Below, one piece after another: positions 32,785 through 38,703 of a DNA stretch of 38,703 nt (positions within the stretch are counted from its first letter, which is position 1; each line of letters opens with the position of its first letter). Source of the stretch: an uncultured Lachnospiraceae bacterium (GTDB lineage Bacteria > Bacillota > Clostridia > Lachnospirales > Lachnospiraceae); assembly GCA_947630695.1 (NCBI GenBank), contig CANRIM010000023.1, positions 1 to 38,703 of the forward strand, written 5' to 3'. The notes under the pieces are model-generated. The model did not search any database. It was given only the letters and a program-made list of their open reading frames with translations, and was not told the DNA's origin. A program made the translations under genes and the position numbers.

Positions 32785-34071
32785 TTAAACAGGAAAATTA
32801 CAGGTAATGTGAAAGGAATTGCTGTCCTGTTGCCATGCTCGAATCGTCCCGTGATGTGCCTCCACGATTGCTTTCGCAACCGAAAGGCCGATTCCATGTC
32901 CGCCGGTTGCTGAATTCCGGGATGGATCCATGCGATAGAATCGGTCAAAAACATGTTCCAATTCCTTACCGTTTACTGCCGTTTCCGTCGTATTACAGAT
33001 GTCAAGCTGCAAGGACCGTCGGTTCTGCCCAAAATGAATCGCAATCCTTCCGCCTTCCGGGGAATATTTCAATGCATTATCCATTAAAATGTTGATGAGC
33101 TGCCGGATCGCTTTATCGTTTCCCTTCATAAAAAGCCCCGGTTGGATCTGACATACAAATTCTTTTTCCTGTATCAGCGCCGGCCCGCGGAAAGCCGCGG
33201 CAGCCTCTGTAATCATGTCGGAGACAACAAGGTCCGTCATTTCCAGGGGCCTGTCTGCTTCTTCCATACGAGCGAGATAGACCAGATCATTGGTCAGTGT
33301 CGTCAGCCGTTCTGCCTGCTGCCGAATATCGTGCAGGCAGTCAGCATCCTCCGGATCGTCTTCCAGTAAGTCTACATTTGCATTGATAATTGTCAGCGGG
33401 GTTTTGATCTCGTGGCCGGCGTCGGTGATAAACCGTTTTTGCTTTTCGTAGCTTTCTGCAATCGGGCGAACAATTTTTCCGGCGAAGAAAACAATGACAA
33501 AGAACATCACGACGAGACCCGCGATAGTCATACCGATACTGATCCAGAGATACGTATAGAACCCATCCAGCTTTCTTCCGCAATCCAGAAAAATGATGCG
33601 GGTATTGCTGCCCTCGTTGCTTTGCAAATATCGGTATTCATCTGTAAATCCCGATTCTTTACCGGAGGAAAACACTTTTTCGGCATATTCGCCCGCTTTT
33701 TCAGAATCAACAGAAAATATCCTGCTTGTATCTACTCGAATGATTTTACCCGCTGCATCGATCAGGACAGAAAAATACCTGGATTCGTATGGCGTTTCAG
33801 GGGAAAAGGGTCGCGGCGCATCCGGCGCTTTCGGAGTATCCGGCGCATCCGGGACATTTGGTGCATCCGGTGCTTTGTGTTCCTGCATAACATTCCCGTC
33901 CATTTCTGGAAACTCTCCTTTATTTCCGGACAGAAACGTCAGAATGGCATCCGCATCTTTTACAATCGTTGCATAGTTGATTACATTCATTCCAATGACG
34001 GAAATGGCAAGCACGATAAAAAGTGCAGCCATAGCCAGACATATAAACCGGATTTTAAGCTTCTTTATCAT
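32785..34071 (-). CDS. Sensor histidine kinase with Pro/Asp-rich external segment
   Basis: The 428-residue kinase has TM1 (8-30), an external domain (32-172) with an unusual repeat of A-P-D-A-P type at 67-86, TM2 (175-198), H-box ITDAGHEIKTPLTIINANVDLL (His220), N-box LMDNALKYSPEGG and G-box GGHGIGLSVAKAIVEAHHG. It overlaps the response regulator gene by 17 bp. The proximity to a secreted Ca-binding, dockerin-bearing protein suggests it senses an extracellular ligand such as a polysaccharide or calcium state, but the ligand is not shown. Confidence 0.92.
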   Translation of the reverse strand: MIKKLKIRFICLAMAALFIVLAISVIGMNVINYATIVKDADAILTFLSGNKGEFPEMDGNVMQEHKAPDAPNVPDAPDTPKAPDAPRPFSPETPYESRYFSVLIDAAGKIIRVDTSRIFSVDSEKAGEYAEKVFSSGKESGFTDEYRYLQSNEGSNTRIIFLDCGRKLDGFYTYLWISIGMTIAGLVVMFFVIVFFAGKIVRPIAESYEKQKRFITDAGHEIKTPLTIINANVDLLEDDPEDADCLHDIRQQAERLTTLTNDLVYLARMEEADRPLEMTDLVVSDMITEAAAAFRGPALIQEKEFVCQIQPGLFMKGNDKAIRQLINILMDNALKYSPEGGRIAIHFGQNRRSLQLDICNTTETAVNGKELEHVFDRFYRMDPSRNSATGGHGIGLSVAKAIVEAHHGTIRAWQQDSNSFHITCNFPV

Positions 34072-34738
34072 CTGCCGCCTCCAAAGAGTATCCGATATTT
34101 CTGGACACTTTAATAACGATATCGGCGTGAAGCGCCATCAGTTTCTTTCGCAGATAGGACACATACACCCAGACCACATTGATCTCTGCGTCCGTATCAT
34201 ATCCCCATATTTTTTCCATCAGGCGTTCCGCCGAAAAAATATGGTGCGGATTTGCCATAAAAATCTCCAGCATTTGAAATTCTTTATTCGCAAGCCGGAA
34301 ACTGCCGGTGGGAGATGACAGCTCAAAAGTCGCACGATCCAGCGTAATGTTTCCGAACGACAGCTTTGTATCCACCTCCGTCTGCGTCCTTGTGATGGCG
34401 CGGATCGCAGCAAGCAGGCTCTTGGTATGAAACGGCTTTGTCAGATAATAGTTTGCGCCGCTGTCGAGTCCCTGCACCATATCATCCACTTCGGATTTGG
34501 CTGTCAGCATCAGAACCGGGATTTGACTGCCGGATGCCCGCAGTTTTTTCAGCGCCGTAATGCCATCCATTTTCGGCATCATAATATCGAAGATCACCAC
34601 GTCATAATTGCCGCCGTCAAGATACGCTAATGCGTCTTCCCCATTATACACTGCATCGACGGAATAGTTGTTCTTTTCCAGAAGTTTTACAAGCACCTTC
34701 GCTAAAGGACGTTCGTCCTCGGCGATTAAAATTCTCAT
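34055..34738 (-). CDS. OmpR-family response regulator
   Basis: The 227-residue protein has a receiver with MRILIAEDERPLAKVL, phospho-acceptor Asp51 (VVIFDIMMPKMDGI), MLTAKSEVDD and YYLTKPFHTKSLLAAI. A winged helix with SFRLANKEFQMLEIFM and AEINVVWVYVSYLRKKL follows. It pairs with the kinase encoded directly downstream. Likely targets are its own promoter and that of the dockerin protein, given the shared motif upstream of both. Confidence 0.92.
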   Translation of the reverse strand: MRILIAEDERPLAKVLVKLLEKNNYSVDAVYNGEDALAYLDGGNYDVVIFDIMMPKMDGITALKKLRASGSQIPVLMLTAKSEVDDMVQGLDSGANYYLTKPFHTKSLLAAIRAITRTQTEVDTKLSFGNITLDRATFELSSPTGSFRLANKEFQMLEIFMANPHHIFSAERLMEKIWGYDTDAEINVVWVYVSYLRKKLMALHADIVIKVSRNIGYSLEAADDKEA

Positions 34739-34816
34739 CTTAAATCATCCTTCATATTTTTATGCGGACACCCCAATTCCCAATAAAACACAACAGTATG
34801 GAGTGATCCATAATCT

Positions 34817-34840
34817 CATTCTACTCTTAAAACTTAACTG
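34817..34840 (-). promoter_or_regulatory. CAGTTAAG...GAATG promoter motif, copy 2 (RR-HK operon)
   Basis: On the minus strand CAGTTAAG (34840-34833) is followed by GAATG (34821-34817), about 80-100 bp upstream of the response regulator start. The spacing differs by one base from copy 1 at 32752-32776. Confidence 0.4.
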
Positions 34841-34890
34841 GAGTCAAAAACAAAATGCACAAACGGTGAATTCTTCGGTACCTCTTCTTT

Positions 34891-36105
34891 TCATATCTTC
34901 ATCCTGCGGGCCCACCGCATCACCGCCAAAGGAATACACAGCATTCCCAGCAAAACAGGAACCGTGATCAGCAGATACGGCGACCAGATATATTTCCCAA
35001 ACAAATGAAAGGTATTTGTCCGGAAAATATCTGCGCCGCTTCCTACCAGAGGAATGAAATCCAATGCTTTTTGTAATCCGTAAGGCAAATACTCTGCAAG
35101 CATCATGGGACCATATACCACAGCCAGACTGAACAGCAGCGCCAGCACATTGCTTTTTACGGCAGATGAGATGAGCATCACCACGCCACAGAATCCGATG
35201 GCACCTAAAAATACAAACGCATATTCGTAAATTTCCGCCTGCAGCATATTCATAGGCGCAATGGCAATCAGCTTGATCGTCTGGATCGGCAGATCCCATC
35301 CGGATGTCCCCATAAAAAACAGCTGCGATACCACCATACCTGTCAGAAGCAGAAAAAACAGTTCCACAGAAAAGGATAACCCGGTCAGTATTTTCGCGTA
35401 AGCGAGCTTTTTCCAGCCATTTTTGGTGGTCAGCACTAAAGAACTGGTGTTGTTGTACCACTCCCCGGAAAATAAGGAAGAAAGCACAATCGCAAGAAAC
35501 AGTGCCATGACAACGCCCAAATCAGGCGCCACCATACTGCCAAGGATCTGGGTCCAACCCTTGACCCATTCGTAGCGAAACGGCACATTGACCTTTTGAT
35601 TGAACTGCATTAAATACGCTTTCTCACTTCCTGTCTGCCCGTTGTTTTCCAGAAAATCCTCAACAGCGTTTTGCCTTCTTCCATAGAAATCCGTCAATTG
35701 ATCCGGATCCACATAGCTGATCATGGTTCCGGGATTTTCCGGATCTCGCAGTTCCGGGTACAAAGTACCCAACCAGCTGCTGATCGCAGCCCAGTCGGTT
35801 TTTTCCAAATCTTCTTCCAACCCTGCCGCATCCATCCGTTGGTAATCTCTTACGAGTTCCTGTAAGCTTTCATCCGTAAGGTTTTCTCCAAAGGTATGGG
35901 AATACGCCTGACTGTTTCTGATCATTGCATAGCCGTCAAAATGATTCCCGAATGCGCTTGTATAGTCGTTGGAGCTTCCGAATCCGAACCACTGGAAGGA
36001 TAATATGCTGCCGAATATCACGGTATAGACAAAGCACAGCAAGACACTGACCCTGACGCTTCTTTTCCGCCATAACTTTTTATGTTCCAACACAAATAAT
36101 TCCAT
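34891..36105 (-). CDS. ABC-2 type transporter permease
   Basis: The 404-residue protein has one N-terminal membrane helix (18-38), a large external domain (about 40-190, rich in acidic and aromatic residues), and five further helices from about residue 195 to 395 (for example VVMALFLAIVLSSLFSGEW, VELFFLLLTGMVVSQLFF, PVLLGMLCIPLAVMRW). The N-terminus MELFVLEHKKLWRKRS is typical of ABC-2 permeases linked to peptide-antibiotic immunity. It starts 1 bp after the ATPase stop. Substrate is unknown; lantibiotic or bacitracin-type export is a guess from the family. Confidence 0.8.
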   Translation of the reverse strand: MELFVLEHKKLWRKRSVRVSVLLCFVYTVIFGSILSFQWFGFGSSNDYTSAFGNHFDGYAMIRNSQAYSHTFGENLTDESLQELVRDYQRMDAAGLEEDLEKTDWAAISSWLGTLYPELRDPENPGTMISYVDPDQLTDFYGRRQNAVEDFLENNGQTGSEKAYLMQFNQKVNVPFRYEWVKGWTQILGSMVAPDLGVVMALFLAIVLSSLFSGEWYNNTSSLVLTTKNGWKKLAYAKILTGLSFSVELFFLLLTGMVVSQLFFMGTSGWDLPIQTIKLIAIAPMNMLQAEIYEYAFVFLGAIGFCGVVMLISSAVKSNVLALLFSLAVVYGPMMLAEYLPYGLQKALDFIPLVGSGADIFRTNTFHLFGKYIWSPYLLITVPVLLGMLCIPLAVMRWARRMKI

Positions 36106-36106
36106 T

Positions 36107-36982
36107 TTACAACACCCTCTCTTCCATCGGAAAGTAATATAAATAAAGATCTTCCAATGTGGCTTCGCAAGGAACTGCTTCCGGCGCCGGTCTTGTATTG
36201 GAAATCATCCGCAGCACCACCTGTTTCCCTTCATGCCTTAAATTCGCCACGGTGGTCCGTTCCTGCCATTTTCTGGCTTCCTCCGGCAATACCGTCAGCT
36301 CCCATACCTTGCCCTTTGCTTTTTCAATCAATGCAGAGACGGTTCCCTGCAGCACAATTTTTCCGTTTTTCATCAGCAGGACTTCATCGGCGATGGCTTC
36401 TATATCCGAAACAATATGTGTGGACAGAATCACGATCTTATCACCTGCATAATCCGATAATAGATTGCGGAAGCGTACCCTTTCCTTGGGATCCAATCCG
36501 GCTGTGGGTTCATCCAGTATCAGAATATCCGGATGATTCAGCAAGGCCTGCGCAATGCCGATTCGCTGTTTCATGCCGCCGGAAAAGGTTTTGATTTTTT
36601 TATTTGCCGCACCGCTTAATCCTACTGCATCTAACAGCTGCTTTGCCCGCTGCCTGGCAATAGTTTTCGGGATCCCTTTCAATGCTGCGATATACAGAAG
36701 AAATTCCGTCGCAGTATAATTGGGGTAATACCCGAAATTCTGCGGCAGATACCCCAGTACATTCCGATAGTCCGCCCCCATGGAAATCACATCTTTTCCA
36801 TCGAAGCGTACCTCCCCGGCGCTTGACTCCAAAATCGCGCATAACATCCGCAGCAAAGTGGTTTTTCCGGCGCCATTTGCTCCTAAAAGCCCGTAAACCC
36901 CCGGCGTCAGTACGGCGCTGACACAATCGACAGCAATTTTATTTCCATAGTGTTTTGTCAGGCGATCAAACGACAGTTCCAT
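36107..36982 (-). CDS. ABC transporter ATP-binding protein
   Basis: A 291-residue ATPase with Walker A GANGAGKTT (34-42), Q-loop LPQNFGYYP (79-87), signature FSGGMKQRIG (133-142), Walker B ILILDEPTAGLDP (153-165) and the H-loop THIVSD. About 60 C-terminal residues past the core resemble those of BcrA/CcmA-like exporters. It powers the adjacent permease. It overlaps the upstream membrane-protein gene by 17 bp, and the permease follows at once, so the four genes from the sigma factor onward form one operon. Confidence 0.93.
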   Translation of the reverse strand: MELSFDRLTKHYGNKIAVDCVSAVLTPGVYGLLGANGAGKTTLLRMLCAILESSAGEVRFDGKDVISMGADYRNVLGYLPQNFGYYPNYTATEFLLYIAALKGIPKTIARQRAKQLLDAVGLSGAANKKIKTFSGGMKQRIGIAQALLNHPDILILDEPTAGLDPKERVRFRNLLSDYAGDKIVILSTHIVSDIEAIADEVLLMKNGKIVLQGTVSALIEKAKGKVWELTVLPEEARKWQERTTVANLRHEGKQVVLRMISNTRPAPEAVPCEATLEDLYLYYFPMEERVL

Positions 36983-37721
36983 ACATTTTTCCTTCCTTTC
37001 GCATCGTGATAATAAAACAGATTTCTTTTATGAAAAAAACGGAGAAAAACAGGAAGGCCAGGATCCAGATGCCAAAAGTGGATACTTCGTACAGCCAGGG
37101 CATCCATTTGGCCGATGTGCCCCAGCACAAACTGGAACCCAGCATCACAGCCACACAGGCCGAAATACTTTTTGTCCTGCCCAGTCGAAGGATCCGCAGC
37201 ATACTGGCCATGCATACCAGATAGGGTACCAGACAATACAGCACCATCTGTCCGATTTCCTGATATAGATTGCGCAGAGAAACTGCCGCCCCGATCAGAA
37301 CCGTCATACACACCAGGTTGACCGCCCCGGCTAAAATCAACTTTGCCAATACGATCTGCGCACCCGATGCCCTGGTTGCCGCTTCGAGTTCGCTCATTCT
37401 GTAATACCGGCATTTAAAAATGGTTGGCATGACCGCCAACACAAATAACGGAATATACGCCGGAAGATTTGCCGGAATATCTGCTGTGGCATAGATGGCG
37501 AAGCAAGCCAGCAGCAGGGTCACTGCCTGCGGCCCCAGAACAGTCCATTTTTCAAAACGAAAAACATCGGAAAGATATTGGAAAAAATCCGTCCTTGGTT
37601 CCTGTCCCTTCCTTTGATTTCTTACGATCTGAACGCATAATTGTATTGTTTCTTCCATCTTCCTCGCAGGTTCCTGCTGTAAAGCTTCCTGCAAATTCGT
37701 TCTTAATGTTTTACCTTTCAT
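36966..37721 (-). CDS. Six-helix membrane protein, possible anti-sigma factor
   Basis: The 251-residue protein has a 50-residue charged cytoplasmic N-terminus (TNLQEALQQEPARKMEETIQ onward) and then six hydrophobic helices between about 58 and 235. It overlaps the sigma gene by 11 bp, the usual place for an anti-sigma factor in ECF operons, and the N-terminal helical segment could bind sigma. No zinc-binding HxxxCxxC motif is present. It could instead be a third transporter subunit, since it resembles no known anti-sigma family that I can name. Confidence 0.6.
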   Translation of the reverse strand: MKGKTLRTNLQEALQQEPARKMEETIQLCVQIVRNQRKGQEPRTDFFQYLSDVFRFEKWTVLGPQAVTLLLACFAIYATADIPANLPAYIPLFVLAVMPTIFKCRYYRMSELEAATRASGAQIVLAKLILAGAVNLVCMTVLIGAAVSLRNLYQEIGQMVLYCLVPYLVCMASMLRILRLGRTKSISACVAVMLGSSLCWGTSAKWMPWLYEVSTFGIWILAFLFFSVFFIKEICFIITMRKEGKMYGTVV

Positions 37722-38226
37722 GACCGCTCTCCTTTCTCATTTTTTTCAGCGCATTTCTGACTCTGCTCTGCGCCGTCCGCATATTGCAATGCATCACTTT
37801 TGCCATTTCGCCATAGCTTAACTGCGCGCCAAAATACAAAATGACCGCCTCCCGCTGCTCCGGGGATAGTGTACGCAACAGACGCGCGATTTCCGTCTGA
37901 TGCTCTACCTGAAGCAGCGCATCCTGCCCGGAGATCCATTCTTCCTCATTATTCAATGGATAAAGGCTGACTTTACGGCTTTCATCTACACACAAATGAC
38001 GGGCAATGGTATAGATGTAGGCTTTAAAACTGCCCTTCTCCCGATATTCCGGCAAAGCCCTGAAAACGCGTAAAAAGGTTTCCTGCGTTAAATCTTCTGC
38101 TTTTGTCTGATCAAAGCAGTGTGATTTGCAATATTGCAGAATGGATGGGTAATATCGACGAACCAATGCTTCTGCGGCCGATTCATCTCCAAGCTGTATT
38201 TTTTTGATTAACTCCGCATCCTTCAC
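37711..38226 (-). CDS. ECF-family RNA polymerase sigma factor
   Basis: The 171-residue protein starts with GTG (AGGAGG 9 bp upstream). Region 2: AEALVRRYYPSILQYCKSHC, KAEDLTQETFLRVFRALPEY and FKAYIYTIARHLCVDESR. Region 4 (110-165): LSPEQREAVILYFGAQLSYGEM, KVMHCNMRTAQSRVRNALKKM. It is a standard-length ECF sigma, unlike the giant one at 10-13 kb. It heads an operon with a membrane protein and an ABC exporter, a layout often induced by cell-envelope or peptide stress. Confidence 0.92.
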   Translation of the reverse strand: MKDAELIKKIQLGDESAAEALVRRYYPSILQYCKSHCFDQTKAEDLTQETFLRVFRALPEYREKGSFKAYIYTIARHLCVDESRKVSLYPLNNEEEWISGQDALLQVEHQTEIARLLRTLSPEQREAVILYFGAQLSYGEMAKVMHCNMRTAQSRVRNALKKMRKESGHER

Positions 38227-38297
38227 GCAGGATTTCCTCCTTTCCCTGGCTTCTAAATATAATAACGTAATATTAGACGCAAATGATCACCATAATT

Positions 38298-38337
38298 TAA
38301 AAAAGCCTTTGAAGTTTTGACTTCAAAAGCTTTTTTC
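38298..38337 (-). terminator. Intrinsic terminator of the small membrane protein gene
   Basis: An AAAGCCTTTGAAGT / ACTTCAAAAGCTTT hairpin with a TTTG-type loop has A-runs and T-runs on both sides, so it can work in both directions. On the minus strand it follows the 38398-38658 gene by about 60 bp. Confidence 0.8.
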
Positions 38338-38397
38338 TTTAAAGAATTATAGCAATCCTGACTATTTTCGGATAGAAGATGCATGATTTCGAGTCTT

Positions 38398-38658
38398 TTA
38401 AACATTTTTCTTGTTCTTTCCCCCTGTAGCAAGTAACGCAATTACAATTATGAGTAAAATCGGAAATCCAATATAATTTACCATAGGGTTTGCAATAGTA
38501 GGTATTGCTTTAGCTGCAAGACCACACACACATCCAAGTCCTGTGAATAATATGAACCCCAATATACGATTTCCCCAATTATTAAATCCCTTGATAAAAA
38601 AACATAACAGGGCTATAAGCCATACAAGAATGCTCATGTACGGTAAGGAAGCAAGCAA
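38398..38658 (-). CDS. Small three-helix membrane protein
   Basis: An 86-residue protein that is almost wholly hydrophobic, with helices at about 7-25, 31-52 and 60-79 and a basic tail GGKNKKNV. The gene is AT-rich and has its own terminator. I do not recognise a family. Its start lies 45 bp from the window edge, so an upstream partner may exist outside. Confidence 0.55.
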   Translation of the reverse strand: MLASLPYMSILVWLIALLCFFIKGFNNWGNRILGFILFTGLGCVCGLAAKAIPTIANPMVNYIGFPILLIIVIALLATGGKNKKNV

Positions 38659-38703
38659 CCGAAAACAAGAGATAGACCGCCAGCACTACACTATTCCGAA
38701 CCA

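Noticed and set aside
38253-38441. 62-codon minus-strand frame before the sigma gene
   Set aside because: It runs through a clear intrinsic terminator and overlaps the end of the small membrane protein gene.

Overview
This window comes from a Clostridia-type Firmicute, most likely a gut or rumen Lachnospiraceae or Oscillospiraceae relative. The evidence is two secreted proteins with type I dockerin repeats, strong AGGAGG ribosome sites, several TTG and GTG starts, OmpR-type two-component pairs and a vanG-type D-Ala-D-Ser operon. Species cannot be named from the sequence. Most genes are on the minus strand. The main plus-strand block is the XRE regulator and the van cluster (17.7-24.3 kb). No rRNA, tRNA, CRISPR array or intact insertion sequence was seen.

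Region by region. 0.1-2.5 kb: housekeeping enzymes (HAM1-type NTP pyrophosphatase, alpha/beta hydrolase, PhzF isomerase). 2.6-3.5 kb: RelB/DinJ antitoxin plus PIN toxin, with a clear promoter and repeat-rich operator. 3.5-5.4 kb: a membrane protein with divergent GT51 transglycosylase motifs, then an esterase. 5.6-7.4 kb: a small accessory island with a string of RNA hairpins, a broken MazF/ToxN-like toxin and a NERD-domain protein, bounded by the esterase 5' end and a decayed copy of that 5' end. 7.5-10 kb: Tag glycosylase and a secreted dockerin/chagasin-like/serpin protein. 10-13.3 kb: a 1059-residue ECF sigma factor with a giant C-terminal extension. 13.4-16.8 kb: response regulator, sensor kinase and lipoprotein operon. 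16.9-18.8 kb: a cloverleaf-like inverted-repeat element, a stand-alone PBECR-like protein, an XRE membrane regulator and a Uma2 nuclease.

19.0-24.3 kb: vanR, vanS, vanG and vanT, with no vanXY, vanX or vanY in the window. The vanS-vanG gap holds a VanR-box-like site, a strong intrinsic terminator, and a leader ORF whose ribosome site and start are an exact 18-bp copy of those of vanG. 24.4-30.5 kb: defence and conflict genes (MqsR-like toxin with a Zn-finger/HTH/Panacea antitoxin, AraC-regulator debris, a TOTE-type primase-helicase-PLD protein, a DUF4143 ATPase). 30.7-38.7 kb: a secreted Cthe_2159-like dockerin protein next to its probable two-component regulators, then an ECF sigma, membrane protein, ABC ATPase and permease operon, and a small membrane protein.

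Two families of short dispersed palindromes tie distant loci together. One (three copies) sits just upstream of the ribosome site of the giant sigma gene, the XRE gene and vanG, always in the same orientation to the gene. The other (two copies) forms terminators of minus-strand genes. Together with the vanG leader, the cloverleaf element and the hairpin/toxin locus, these are the least explained parts of the window.
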